Shown: positions 19,801 through 34,500, counted from the stretch's first letter. The stretch: DNA of 64,000 nucleotides from Apteryx mantelli (GCF_036417845.1 NC_090020.1:48592425-48656424); one strand, 5' to 3'. Made by a program: numbers and translations. The notes: generated from the sequence alone by a model not told the origin.

Positions 19801-22800
19801 TCCTAAGTCTGTCTTTGCCAAACTACATTCTCAGCAAAGGTACTTCAGTATTTTGGGATTCTTTATATAGTCCTCAGCAATTTTGAACATGTTAACTAAA
19901 AAGAAGTTCTGATCTTTATTTAGCGCATTTATTTCAAGCCTACTTATAACCCGACACAGTTTTTGGGTTTGGCCATTTCAAAACATTTCTGATTTTGTCA
20001 GCAGGTTGGATTAGAACAAGTAGAGAAGGAAAATCCTTTAGAAATGAGGAAGGGAGGAAGGAGGCGGAGTGAGGATGGTTATGGCCAATACCAGCAGGTT
20101 AAGAACAACCTAAAGTGTTCTCTTTCCTGATGGTAGATTTGCCAGTAGGAGCTGGGAACAGCTAATTCAAGGACTAATTCACAGGGTGTCCTCATGTGGA
20201 GGAGTGGGGAGAAATACAGTATGTCCAGGTAGATAGAAATGTTCCTTGAGAAATAGCACAGGCATCTGGCCATCAATTTTGTGATACTGGCTGTTTGCTT
20301 CTTCACATAGAGAGGAAATCAGTAAAAACTTTGGTGATGGTTTGGGAAACATCAGAACAGAAACTGGAACCAGATACTAATTGTGGGAGTATAAATGCAT
20401 TTCTGAGCACCCTGTTTGAAGGTTGCGTGGCTGACCCTTCATTTAAGATATGATATAAAAACAAACTGTGCAATAGATAGCTTGTACTGTCACTGCCAAT
20501 TGCTCCAGACACTTGCTATAGCGTTGCAGTGTTTCTAGCACCCTGGTACCTGCTAGTGCTCACTTAAACCTCAGTTGCTCTGAGCAAGGTCTCATATATA
20601 GGTGCCTGGAAAAAGGCCACCCCTCCAGTTTGATATGCTTGGCACAGTGTCCAATGTGAGAGATCCAACCAACTCAAGAAAAAATGGCAACATTGTGGGA
20701 TTCAGTCCTTTTCATTGCAAATAATTGTTTCTTGAACTGCAGTTTTAGGATACACCATGGCTGAGGAAAACAATCATAAATCTGGGGGGTGGGTATCAAA
20801 GCACTGTGGAATGGAGCTGAAGCGAACGGAGCAGGATTATGCTCTTAAAATCTACATGACAATTAATACCAACTTTAGCCTAACTCCCTCTTACTTTTTA
20901 CATTCTAATTTAAGCAAAAGATTTAGGTTTAGTTGACAATAACTATTTCCTATTAACAAGCTTGCTTGACTGCTATCACTATCTGCTAGGAACAAGAGAT
21001 TCTACTGCATCTTCAAAACGATAGTTTTGGCACAGTTCCCTAGAAGACTTTGCCCCTGCATCTCCCACATCTTTGTTTAAAGTTGTACAATGAAATCAGT
21101 CAGAACTTAGGCTGCAGAATGTCCTGCCTCAGATGCAATTAATTAATAAGAAACTTGGGTAGAAAGGAGCTAAAGAAAGCAGTAGTTCAGGGAAGGTACA
21201 GTCGTGACCAGTAGCACTGAAATTCTAGTGCAACTCCCAGAGTGCCTCCCACGCACCTCTCCCATGTACCTCTCCAAATGCTGGTGTAGCAAAGCCAGCT
21301 GGATGCTCCTTTCGGTTTTCTATCCACAGTGTCCAGAAACAGCAAGGAGTTTGCAGTTTTTGCTTGGCTAAGTAGCTGTCTTTGCAGATTGAAAATCCTC
21401 TTCCACACTGTTAGCTCCCCTCTTTTCTTCTGCCACTAATGTTTAGCTATGCAGCTAAATTTTCTCAAGAATTGGAGAGGAATTTGAACAGCAGTTATAT
21501 CACAGTATAAATTTTGCTAAAAAGTTTTGATAACTCACAAAAGAGCAAAAATATTATTGTTTTTAAGAATTAAAAATACACTTGTTTGTAAGTAAAGGAA
21601 AAACAGGGTGTTAAAACCCTACTCTAGGGTTTACTAGTGTCTATCGTGAATAGAAAATACAACGGCCTTATTTTTGCTCTCAGTTTCAATTGACATGGAC
21701 ATTTTTGGTATTTTTTGTATCATACATTAAAGTTGCAATGTCACCAGCATTAATTTTGCCTCCCAAGACCTAGATCAGAAATCATTTCCCCATTTCTGGT
21801 TACATCAAATACTCAGTACATTACAAGAATCCAAACAAACTGTGCAATGTGCCATAACACACTATTTCAAAATTAAAAGTGTGTCTTAATGTGCAAATAA
21901 ATAATAAAGTTACTTTTGAATTGCTCAGCAGTGGCCTCACCCACCTCCCACCCCACCAAACTGTATTGCTAATACATAAGCAGTATAGTTCACACACACG
22001 TATTTCAATGGTAAGGCAGAAATCCCTGAAGTCCCTTCTCTGTACTGTGATCCACGCTTAATCCTAATGCTCTGTAGCATGACAGACATAACTGGCCTAA
22101 AAGTTCTGATAAGACACGAATAAATCTAGCTTTGGCAAGCAAGAAACTGTTGCAATTTACTGTATTGATCTATAAATCTTCATTAACTACTACAGTGCAC
22201 TGCTTAATTAGAAAACTCTACTTAATCAAGATGCTTCCCAAGGAATCAATTTATACCTAATGATACTTATGGCAAGGACAGCTGCTTAATTGGGATGGTA
22301 ATTTCATTTAATTGGGACACCTTCAGATGACTTTGTGTTGCTTAGGCCTGCACACATGTTAAAATTCAGTTTGTTCTCCTCATGGCATTTTGCAGTTGTC
22401 TCAGGTTGCCCTCCCATGTAGCTACTTCAAAGTGAGCTCCTGAAAATTGTCCATCACTAGTGACCAGAGGATAGTGGCCACCTTCTTGCCACCCTGGCAG
22501 ACTTCCAGTATGGCAGATCATTCAAAATGGGGAGATGCTCAATACAGTAACTACCATAGGGAAAGATTTATAGCTACTTAATCAGCTTAATTCTAATGAA
22601 AATATTCAGCCCTTACAATAGGGCTTAATTTCTTCCAGCTCATAGAGGCTTGAGAAAAAATTTTCAATTGACAATTCTTGAAAGTTAGTGTCGTGCCTTT
22701 GAAATCTTAAAATGGGCAATTAAATGTTGTCCATTAAAATACATAGTTTTCTTTGGGAAAATTGCTGCAACTAAAATAAATACATTTGCTAAGAATCCAC

Positions 22801-24390
22801 TATCTCAGATCAAGTAACTAGTATTCAACATTTAATACATAAATAGCAATATTAGTATATATAACCTGCTGGGATAGAGGATGGTCTGCTAGCTTATTAA
22901 AATTAAATCTATGAGAAAAGAAAGCATGTGCTTTTCTTTTTATGCAGATTTTCTATTGCATTATGGTAGATTATATGCTTAAAATGCAGCTTTGATAAGA
23001 GTAGGAAATAAAGAACATTCAGTGCCTTCAAGGTGCACGCCCAGGTGTGCTGCCATCCTGCCCATGTGAAATGAGAGCATACAACCTTCCTCCAGCAGTA
23101 CCATGCATGGCTTGCTGCTGGAAAGCAGTTGGTTGCCACCCAACCCAGTTGTCTCCCTATGGCTTCTTGCCAAGACCAACCTCTGAATCTTGGAGAGCAG
23201 GGACCGTGATTAATGCTGAATTAGTCTGTCTTAGCTTGCACTTGCAATTAAACTGTGTTCAGCTCCTCCCACCATCAGTAAAACATAGTTGTTTTAGTGG
23301 CGATAAGGATCAAGGAAAGGAGGAAGGAGGCAGCTGCATATAATCTTCATTGACCTGGGACACGGGAAGCAGAGAACACCCATCAGATGGACAGACCATG
23401 AGCTGTTCAAATGCTAGAAACATCCGCCCTTGCTGATCGCCTCTGACAAAAGTCTGTGATCTTACAGAGCCTCTGATAGCTGTGACACTACAGCTTTCTT
23501 TGCTGTAAGTTAACTGCTCTCATAGAAAATTTCCTGTAGACTGACTTTCTTCTTTAAAGATAGTTTTAAAAGATCCTTCCTAACTGCCTTATTCCTTTTT
23601 ATTCATATACAAGGTGATCAAGTCCATAGCTAAAAATAACACTGCCTTTCTTACACAAATGAGACAAATAGGATGTTTTCCTTGCACCACTAGGAAAATA
23701 TAAATTATCTGGAAAAGAAAAAAAGCTTAGAATATGAGCTAATGACAAAAATCATGAAACAGAATCTGTATTCCAGCATTTTAGAAAGCCATCCTGGAAA
23801 TTTTGCTATTCTTGAGAAGTAACAACCTACCAAGGATTTTAAGTTTTGTTCCAAAAAGATGAGAGTTATAAAAATCTTGCTGGTTGGGGGAAGAATCTTA
23901 CCTTTTGCTCCAGCATCCCTGCCTTTCTTCCCCCCAAAACCACCTGCCAAAAATCACTGCCCCCCCCCCCGAAAACCCCAAACCTATTTTTCCAGCTCTT
24001 TTTATCACTAGCAACAGCCTGTTAAACACCTGCACTGACAATAATGAAAGTCACTTCATAAAATCCTGTAGCAATTGCAGCTTTATACACTGCTCATAAT
24101 ACAGGTTTTAAAAGGAGATTAATCATGCTCTGGTCCTCGAACTAGACTGATAAATCATGCTGATGGCACACCATGACTCACCCCTTAGATGACTCACACA
24201 GCCACCACAGTTATCCAGCAGGTCTTCTGCAAATCTCCTATTCCATGAGTGAGTGTATTACTGAAATGAGGATTCTGGTATGAATGAATAAGGAAGTGTG
24301 GAGAAACAGGAAAACCAGTCCTACAAATCAGGTAGTGTTAGATGCCTACCCTGACTACTTTGCATATGTAATTTGAGACACAGGTTTCCT
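16861..24390. other. Convergent intergenic region between GIN1 and PAM
   Basis: About 7.5 kb without a gene I can support. Somewhat GC-richer islets lie near 17270-17580, 18560-18880 and 19640-19790; their open frames are up to about 100 codons and show no recognisable domain. An AT-rich stretch with many TAAT cores lies around 22170-22760. A C11 run is at 23960-23970. No transposon with clear ends was recognised. Confidence 0.6.
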
Positions 24391-25343
24391 CTTAGCTATG
24401 ACCACGTTTTATTAAAGTAAATACCCTGCAGTTTTAATATACAAGTAAAACTTTTTTTTAAAATGTTTAAGGTTGATTTTGTACATGTATGGAAATTATT
24501 AGTCTTGCTTAAAAAAAAAAGATTGTGACACAGGAAAATATTTTCCAGCTTCCATACAAAATAGCACTTTTTCTCTGCTAGTAGAAGACATTAAAATTTT
24601 CACTGTATTAAGTGGTCTGTGCAACTTTTACAAAAGTTGTATACAAAAACCTTAAAGTATGCAAAAATTCCAAAGTACACTCTGACAGCTAATGCTCTGC
24701 GAACACTTTATTACACAAATTACATTCAGCTTCTGAAAATAGTGTTCTAACAGTGATACCATCTAAAAATAAGACATCCCAGAAACACATCAAGTCAGAA
24801 AGAAAAAAAAAAAATTAAATAGATACTTTTTTCTTTCCTTCGATGCAATATAATGTTAGTGATTTTAAAAAAATAGAAGAAGATTTAGCAGCTTCATTTT
24901 CTTGTGGCACTATATTTTCTCTGTACTGCAACAGGTTAAGGACATTGAAGAGGAAGGGCACAAAAAAGAAATTGGCAACTGAAGAGTTATGGGAAAAATA
25001 TTTGGATAAAGCAGATAGTGGGACTTATTTACAAATACAGAAAAGGTCCCAAAATTGAGATGAGAAAATACTACTGCTTTAAATCAGTGCTGCAATTAAA
25101 AGAAGATTGTTTGCTTTATTAAGATGTTCACATAAAAACAACGGCACCGATATGAAACTTCCATACACTCCTCCACTTAAAAAAACAAAACTAAAACCAA
25201 ACAAAAAATAAAGGAACCAGTGTACAGTCCCACACAGACTAGTACAGTTTACAATTAAATACACAAAATCTTAAACATGCTTAAGGGAAAAGGAATCTGA
25301 CACTCTGGGTTCAATCGTATAATGGAGAACTCAAAGGCTGGTT
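24391..25343 (-). other. PAM: Probable PAM 3' UTR
   Basis: AT-rich sequence downstream (on minus) of the PAM stop codon. Canonical AATAAA hexamers on the minus strand lie at 25115-25120, 24707-24712 and 24408-24413. A 3' UTR of about 0.95 kb ending after the last of these is a reasonable guess, and alternative polyadenylation is possible. The boundary is inferred. Confidence 0.45.
24408..24413 (-). terminator. PAM: Candidate distal PAM poly(A) signal
   Basis: AATAAA on the minus strand, followed by a modestly GU-rich stretch (CCTGTGTCTC). Nearer alternatives are at 24707-24712 and 25115-25120. Confidence 0.35.
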
Positions 25344-25525
25344 TCAGGATGATGAAGGTGCTGGTGGGGGTGGAGGTGCTGAATACTCTTCCTCTGAATC
25401 TGTGCCATCATCTTCATCTTTTTCTTGATCACTTCCTTCAGTGCTGAGCCGGTCAAACCCTTTTCTGCTGTACCCTTTGTGACTTGCAAAGAAGTTACCA
25501 AGGTTAAGGCCACCACCACCTTTCC
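25344..25525 (-). CDS. PAM: PAM last exon: routing tail and stop
   Basis: 182 nt encoding [20 protein letters not shown], then [18 protein letters not shown] and the acidic DSEEEYS. It ends [10 protein letters not shown] with TGA at 25346-25344. The acidic and Ser/Thr-rich tail in mammals holds phosphorylation sites that govern endocytic return to granules. The proline run before the end is longer than I recall in mammals. The acceptor is CCTTTCCACAG. Confidence 0.96.
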
Positions 25526-28500
25526 CTGTGGAAAGGAAACACTTGTCATAAGCTTTGCTTTACTGCACAGGGGGGAAAAAATGTATTAATTCAACACTAT
25601 AGTGGAGATTATTCTGTGTCCTTCTACAAACCGTTTTAAAGGCTGGCACATGAGCCAAAAATTCACCCTTCAGGAAGGTAATTCACCTTTGAAGTAAAAG
25701 TTTCAAAGGATTATTTTCCAGCATCCATGATTTGATTAGAAGCCTTTGCCCAGGCTGTTTGTGTTCCCACCAGTTTGCCTGTATTCAGCTTGCCCATAAT
25801 GCCAAAGCTCTTCATTTTGTTCACCAGACACACAGATAACTCGATATAACAGCTACTGGCCTCCCACCAGTAGGGACAGGTCCTCTTCAGTGGGCAGATG
25901 TTGATGAATGAAGGTGGTGTTAAAGACATTTCCTCATAAAGTATCTGAGGTTTGCCCCCTCTCCTTGCTCAGAGAAAGTTTTATTCTCAGAACTCAAGTG
26001 TCTTATTCAACCAGAACCAAATACAGAAACAAACTCCAGTTACTGGGTTCTTAAAAGCCCTGAATGTTACTTACCTCTAAGTCTGCCTAAAATTCTGCCT
26101 GAACTTGAATCAAGTTTGTGTTCCGCATCGGCTGAAAAATAAGGGAGATTTCAAAAATAAATTTAAAATCATATTCTATGTTTAAATTATTAACCGTATT
26201 TTCTGATACAAAGCATAGACACTCAACAAACTGAACAGCAGTTCTAAGAAACGAAATTGATACTTTCCAGCTTCTCTGCTAAGGTATAATTATGATTCCT
26301 AGCCAAAAAAATCATACCATGAAAGTTCAGTTTATGTTGCTTCAGCCATTAAGAAGATTCACATGTAAGTTATTTCTGAGAATGTCACTTTTTCAACTGT
26401 TCACATATATTACCATGAGGATTTTAGGGGGAGAACAAGAACCTTGTCATTTATTGTGGACAACTACTTTCCAGCACACTGCAAAACAGACCTTGACAAT
26501 TGAAAACAGTACAGTTTTCCTTCAGAGAACACGGCTTTTCTGGAAGATAGTGATCTATGATTTTCTTTAGGTATCCTGGGGGAAATTCCTCTACCCCTGC
26601 CCCCCCCCCCCAACAAACCAAAAACCTCCCAACCAACCAAACAAAAACAACACAAAAAATCTCCCCCCATCCTTCATCTGAAGGAAAATAAAATGCCATG
26701 GCCAAACTACCTTTTTCTATATACTACTCGGTTTCTGTACGTCTGTGCAAGGAGTTTACTTTTACCAATGTAACTATATTATGCTCTTTCACACAGAAAG
26801 TTCAGGCACTGCATGGATCAAACTGGAATGCAAAGATGCAGTTTTAGACCATAACTATGAATTACAGTACTGCAGTAGTTTAGAGTGTTAGCACATTTGA
26901 TGCTAAACATGTTTGAACACGAAGAAGCAGGAAGCTACACACTGAAATCTTCAAATAAAACACACAAGTTCAATTACACAATAATATTACAGTGTTGAAT
27001 TACTTATTCTTTTGTATTATGTCCCAGCCTATGATATTGGCAGAACTATGTTATTTGTGTAATCCATATCCATTTTCTTCCTTTCTTGGGAATAACTTGA
27101 TAAAGCTATTTATGCCATACACAATAACAAGTGCAATGATCAAAGTCCTACCAGTGTCTACCAATTTCTCAAAAAGTATATTATTATATGATATGAGTTA
27201 AGGACAACTTTACATACTGAGCACTGTCACTCTTAATTAAAGCTGTCACAGCAATGGATGAAGGCACATAATGGAAACATGTTTGACTCACAAAATGCAC
27301 AAGATAGCAGTGAACAATAATTTATACTCCCTCAGAAATGTTAACAGTTTGCATTTTGCTTATACCTTGATAATACCCATACAGTAGGGTCCTTTGCTCT
27401 CAATGATTTAAAGATCCTAAAGTGAAAAATCAAACTATGCACTGAGTGTTAAGATGAATGCTTTAGACAATCACATGACTATACTGTAGTTGTTACCGAG
27501 ATACTGATTTTTACCTTGACACCAATTAAAGGAAAATTTAGGTCCAAGTTCTGAAAAGGTGGTGGCTTGAGGTGCAATGAGAAAGGCATAGGGGAATGCA
27601 GTTGCTTGATGCACACCGAGTCTTAACTTGCACGCAGTGCCACACTAACTGTATCCAAGGGTAAAGAGCCAATAGGCCTCTCCACACCTTTGTCCCTTAG
27701 TGTTCAGTGATGTGTTGAATTGCAGTAACAAAAGCCTATTCTCTAGAGTTACTCATGGTTACCTCCATAGACTGTTGTCTTCCTCCACCGAATAAATACT
27801 AAAATTGCCAGCAGGACAACAACAGGGATGATTAGAAGAGATGTAATAAGAACAAAGGAAACTCCAGTGCTGGCCTGCTGGACCAAATGCTGTTTTTCCT
27901 CCTTCTTTAGAGGCTCTGTTGATTTTGGGTTGTTTTTCTGTCTGGTTTCTATAATTGTTTCTGATTAAAAAAAAAAAAAAAAAGAATTTCAATAAGCAAT
28001 CCATATGTATCAAGCAACATAGAGCAAGTCATTAAAGAAGAGAACATGCTAGGATACCTGAAGTGTTGAATAGTAAGGAAACAAAAGACAAACATTTAAG
28101 GAGACAGTTTTAATTCTTGCTGATGTTATCCCCAAAGTAAGGCAGAGAATCTGAATGATAGCACTTCCTACCAAGGCTACCCTCTCCTTTCCTCTAATGA
28201 GGAGCCATCATTTAAAGTATGGGCAAATCCTGAAAAAAAAATTCATTTTTGCAAATAGGCATATGATTTAATATCACTTAAATATCCCCTTTTGATAATA
28301 CTGCCACAAGAAATACAAAAATCCAGTATGTTGTATTATCACAAACAAAAAGGAAAGCATTTATAGTTCTTTCAAACAAATTTGTGACAAAGGGCTAAAC
28401 CTTCAGAATTGCTACATCCCATGAAAGAACTTTGGCTCTTGAAGTCCCAAGAGTTTTCAAAAACCACATCCAATGATTCCTGACTACTTTAACTTCTGTA

Positions 28501-31500
28501 CCCCAGGCAGTTTCAGAGATGGTTATTTACAAATGGTTTCTTATCCATGTGGTACTATTGCATTATTCTATATAACATTAGAAGTGTCAGGTAGCATGGT
28601 ATCTTCCTAAAGAAAGCTCAAATGCATTAATCTATCCCTAGATTTGTTACACTGTTGATGCTGTAATACTTCTCTTCTGAGTGCTTGAGGAAGACTGATG
28701 TACCAATAGAAATGAAATAGAAGGATAATAGTTTTGGCAATAAGAATTTCATGGTTTTACACCGTCAGTCTACTTTATTCTACTATATGCTTGCATTTGG
28801 CAATTTGGATCTTTTCATATATTTCTCTGTGTCTACATGCCTAAAGCAAACCACAGAAGCTCTGAATTCAATCAAAGAAAAACAGTTAAGAACAATTTAA
28901 CATTTTACAAAGGCTTCTCTATAGGCAGGTACTGCTTTTCTGAAAGGGAAATGAACATTTCCTCTTCCACCTAAGAAACTTATAAGATAAAAGATTAATG
29001 GTTTAAAATAATTACTTTTCATCTTCCTGAATTATTATCTTACACCTTTCAACCTCATCTATATATACTTCCTTATCTCCTTTGATTAAGTCCCAACACG
29101 TTTTTTGTTCTTTTTTCATTTTCATGCAGATAAATTGAAAAAAGAAAGTAGCAAATTTCGGGAAATAAATCTGAATATAAAGAATAATATTTTTTTGTTA
29201 CGCAGTGTAACTGGTAAGACTGTGTGCTGAAAGACCATGCAGAGAGATGAACCAATTGCTGTTTCAAATAAACTTGGGGGGAGGGAGGGAAACGGCACTG
29301 GGGAGTAACTATCATCGTCACATTTCAGAGTTATTTCTGCATCTAAGGGAGCTGACACAGATACCAATCTGGACATACCAGATGGCAATACGGAAATAAT
29401 GCACTGGTTAAACTTGCATTTTAGTGTCTCTGAAGCACTTGTCACCAATGGAAATGAAATGTTTTGATTGGCTGTAAAATAAGCGTCTACCTGGTAACAC
29501 TGCAACAAGATGCTTTCTCTTGCTTCCTATGCTCATTTTATCTATAGTAACTGCTTAAAATGATGGTGACAAACAAAACAACAGTCAAACTAGTCAGCAT
29601 TTTTCCCTCCAACAGTCCTTAGCACAAGCAGTCATAGTATATGTGAAAACAGTGGTTCCTTCATTTCCATTATGTACCATACTAACCTTTCACTTCCTGT
29701 ACCTCAATCCCAGCCTTTTTCACTGACCGATGCTCCATTTCTGTAAAACACAATTGCTCTTCAGGACAACTGACATTTCAGAAAAACACTCAGTGACATT
29801 TTCCCGCTAGCTTTCTCAAATGTACCGGACAATCCTACAGTAAACAGTCAAGTTAGTATCTGAACTTCACCAAGGAGAATCACTATAAACCATTCAATAG
29901 CTCAGAACCCCATTAAAAAAAAAAAAAAGCTTGATTCACCAAGGCTGTTTGCAATAACAATTAATTCTCATGCTATAGAGCAGTTTTATGGGCATGTGTA
30001 AAAGCTCAGGGAGTCCCATAAAAATAATACTGTTAATTGTAATCAGAATCATGATGGATTAAAGGCTAGCTGAATAAGGACTACTTAGCTACTGCAGTTT
30101 TATACTGCAGTATATGCTAAAGAACAAAATATACACAAGACTTCTCGTCTAACCTGTAAGTGGTGAGTGAATACAGTATTTTTGTGTTCTCATGTCTTTG
30201 AATAAAAGCCTAGAAGTGTTCTTGTTCACATTGCTATATGCAGAAACAGCCACATCCAGGCAGGCTTACAGTTTATCTGGTCCAGTTTCCTTTTATCAAC
30301 AGTGGCTGATACCAGATGCCCCATAGCAAAATCCATGAATTATAAACAGACAAATATGGAATAACTGGCTTAGCCAGAAGTTCATTTAAAACAACAGACT
30401 GTTCAACTGGTTGACTAACACTCTGAAGCCTGAGGCTTTATAGCTCTCATACTTCTTTTTTTTTTTCATCTTATATAACTTAGCAGTGGATTATATTGTT
30501 ATTCCTATGAAAGGTCTAATCCTTCTCTGAATCCTACCAAGTCGATGTCTGACTAATCAGGTTCCTTTTTCCTGAAGTCAAGCTGCTTGGTTTGGGGGTT
30601 ACTAGATTAAACTGGGAAGTATTTCCAATTAATGGGAACAGGACTTCAAATTATACTGGATTCATTTTCTAATAGTAAATACTCCCAATGAGATGAAGAT
30701 CTATTTATGTTGACTTGTGTCTTTATTTCAGCCTCTGAGAGTTTCCTATATGACAACCCCTAAGGAAGCAGTGGGCTTGACAGCAAATGATACATTAAAA
30801 AAAAAACCTAAAAAGCTAAAGAGTCATGCTTTTGTTTAAACATGTACTAGCAACATAAGGGATACTGTGAAGTAAGTGCATTTTGATTCCTCCTTCTGTG
30901 ACAAACCAGTTTATGTGCCTAGGACTCTTCTTAATAGAGCACACAGTAATGTAAAGAATGGTCTTTTAAAGAAAACTGAGCTGTAACATGCAACTTATGG
31001 CAGAACTCACAGTATACTAAAATTATCATTAAGCCACCAAGTTTTTTAGTGTTTACACATCTGAAGCTATAAAATGTGAAGTTGTGACACTTAAGAGCAG
31101 AAAGAACACACTTTCTGTGGATGTGAACTTCCATACTGTTCTGGTATGAACATCTCCAACAAATACTGTTTTATCTTCCGAAGCAACAACATCATGTGGC
31201 ATCCCAAAAGTCTGTAAAGATAAACAGTCACAGATTACTGCTAAGAGTCCACACATTCACAGTCAGACAGAAAATAAAAAGGCTGGCTTAACCCTGAACT
31301 TGGGACTGGTCCTTAGACTGGAAATCATAGGAGATCCTGGTGTGAAGGCCTCATATGAGCGAAGGGAGAGGAATTTCATCTGTTGTGTGTGTTTGCCTTC
31401 TCTAGGCACAACAACATGGAGATTATTAGGTATACTCATGCCAAACAATTTATATTTATATTCTTGCAATCAGTTTTATCCTTTGAAATACTCAATTTAA

Positions 31501-34500
31501 AAGCTAAACTTGTTAATAGAGATGCATACTGCACACACAGATATAAGCTATAGTGGTGAACAGACTACTACTATGTAGATAAAGTATTTATATTTTATAG
31601 AAATGTTGCTTACCAAAGGAGGACTTTTTTTGGTAATCACATATGGCTATGCCCACTGTAAAATGACATTTTTTAAACTTTTAAGCAAAGAAAGCAACCT
31701 TAACATTCCTAAGCATCAATTTTCCAGAGGTAGCATACAAATATGTCATCAGGATAGCAGCTGTAAGCATTGGTACATTGGTACTGTACTAGATCACTCA
31801 TTCTCTATCAACTCTAGCAAGTGTGAGCTGTTCCTTTTTCCCAAGCAGCATGTTGGCATTCAATGGAAATGTATAATTGCTTACAAACGTTTCACATGGA
31901 GTAGGTGAACAGAGGATCCTATTTTGCAAGCTAGGAGTTTAATCAATGAAATCCCGTAATTTGCTAGAGACAATATATTAGACTTTTTTTAGGGCATATT
32001 GTACACAACAGATCATGAGAAATATCAGAAACATAGAATATTTTTATTAAAATCAGTAACTTAAAGCATTATATTATTTATAGCCTCTTAGTCATAACCA
32101 CAAAAGCTGCAGACAAGTTTGTGGCACAGGTTGGAGAGAAGCAGCTAAAATAAGAGGTGGAAAAACAAAGGGTGTCCAAGATGCTAATAAATTTGGCCAC
32201 CTAGCCTTCAGTTTTTGCAGACTGGGCTCTTCTGCTTGGCTTTATACTTCAAATTCATTTCTTGCCCTGAACCTTGGTATCTACAACTAATTAAATGAGG
32301 AGCTTCCACGAGAAGCAATAAACTGCTGTTTGCTGAGTAAATTCCAAGGTAACTCCTATTTGTGCTACAATTTAAAGTTAGTTTACTGAAGAACTCAAAA
32401 ATATCTGCCTTTATTCTGAAGAAAGGTCTCTTCCCAACTATTACTGCTGCTCCCCAGAGTAAAAAGGTCCAAGGGTGAGGAGCATTTCACTTTCCTAACA
32501 CTGAGGATCCAAGGAATCTGGAATAAGAAACCAACCCGTGAAAGTGGCGCCTTTATAGAAGCATGTGTTGTTCTGGCCTAAATACCTTTCCTGAAGATCT
32601 TCCATATTAGTCTAGATGTAGGAATTAACAGATTCTTCCCCAAATCAACTTTCCTATCACTTCCAGGTACATAATTTCTTTTACAGATGACTGAGGGATG
32701 TTCTGACTTACAACAGCAGACTTTAACAAGAAACTAGCTCTAGATTGAGTTAAGAAGAACTGTCATATTAAGAATTTTTCCTGCTAATAAGTAAACTGGA
32801 GGCCTAAATAAGGTGAACTAACTTGTCCTTGCAAGTTATAATATGTGATCTATTTCAGATCTCAGAACTGAATACTGCATCCTTTATCACAGCATTACCA
32901 CAATGAGTTGTTAGTTACTGAACCCCCTCCAATACATCCCCCTTCCCCCCCAAAAAAACCAAATAGGCATTTCTATATGTGAAAAGCTCTTCACAGACCA
33001 AATGGGATGTAAGTGATGCAGCAGTACAGATAATAAATACTAACTGTAAGTTCAATGTAGTCATCCTTTCAAAACATTAATAAATGAGATAGAGTTCCAC
33101 TGTTTCAATTTTTCAAAATTTTTCTCAGTGGAACTTTTCCCAGATGAAAGAAGATAACTGAGTATTCTACTTGTGTATATATTGTTTTGTAAGAATATGG
33201 AAAAACAAATAAGAAGTTTGAACATGAAGTATTTTCATTTATCCAATCTCTGAAGATATTCCTGGGTTCAAGAGTGATATTACATCACCTTACAAAGGCT
33301 GTCCACCTGGTTTACTTTACAGACTCAAAACTCAAGCTTATAGCAATTTTTCCTAGAAATATCTATAATTGTGCACAAATACTTAAGAATATCTAACCCC
33401 CACCAATTCTGAAAATGGTAACAAATATTTTGGCAATTATAAATGAACTCTCTGCTAAAAAACATTAGAGACAAACCCTCAGAAGAACTATTATGTATAA
33501 GTGCTATGCAAAATTTTCTTATATGCCTTTATATAGAACCACGAATCTTGGTTTCAAGCCGCCCATACATTTAGTTTTTGCTGGAGTTTGTATGCAATAC
33601 AACAACTTACAATACTTAGAAACATCCTTCTCTGGAGTGGCTTAAAACTGGACTGCAAACAGCAGAGTATACGTGCTACCCAGAATGGAATGCCTAGCAT
33701 TCATTCTTCAGTCTAACACAATTTATGGGAACTCAAATTATTTTTTAATAATAAATGTAATTTATACTTACTTTTATGCAATACTGCATGAATGAAGTTT
33801 AGCCTTAACTTTCACACTAACATTCTGCAAAGAAGGGATGTGGCCATGCTGTTCAATTTTATTTCTGCTCAGGAATATACTCTTTCTTTTTTGACATCCT
33901 ACTAGCATCTAAATATAAGAGTATTTCCAGACCTTCATTCTTCTCTTAAATTAGCTTTTATGGACTGTCTGCCAACAATAAAGTAGACTTATCCTGGCTG
34001 AAGGATCATCTTATGGGTGGTGTAATTTTCAAACGTAGCACATGTAGAACATAAGGCCCTAAGTTCAAGGGTCTTTATCAAGTTCATATTATAAAGAATT
34101 CCTTTTGCATACCATACAATACATTATGAAACATCTCATTTCCTTAAATATCTTTAAAAAGGTGGAGAAGTAGGATGTTACCAGCATTAATTATACGCAC
34201 CAGGCAGTCTATGCAATACTCTACCTTTCTAACAGGACTGAAAGTATCAATTATTTCTCCAGTAGAAAAGTTCATCACAAATCCTTGCACTGGTTCCGTC
34301 TCTCCAGGATAAGGCATCCCATTAACTGCAAAGAGGAGACCACCTGCAACAACATTCACATTTACTTTAACAACCCATACATTGCAAGCTACAGTTGAGA
34401 TCAACTGTAACAGTATAGATGAAAGCAGCTGTCTCTGAGAAAGACAGCAAGCACACCAGAGGTAACTCAGTAGAAAACCTAAGCACAGTAGGAAAGTCAT

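Noticed and set aside
24843..25058. 71-codon lysine-rich plus-strand frame opposite the PAM 3' UTR
   Set aside because: Composition follows the A-rich strand; no start context or homology, so chance is the simpler explanation.
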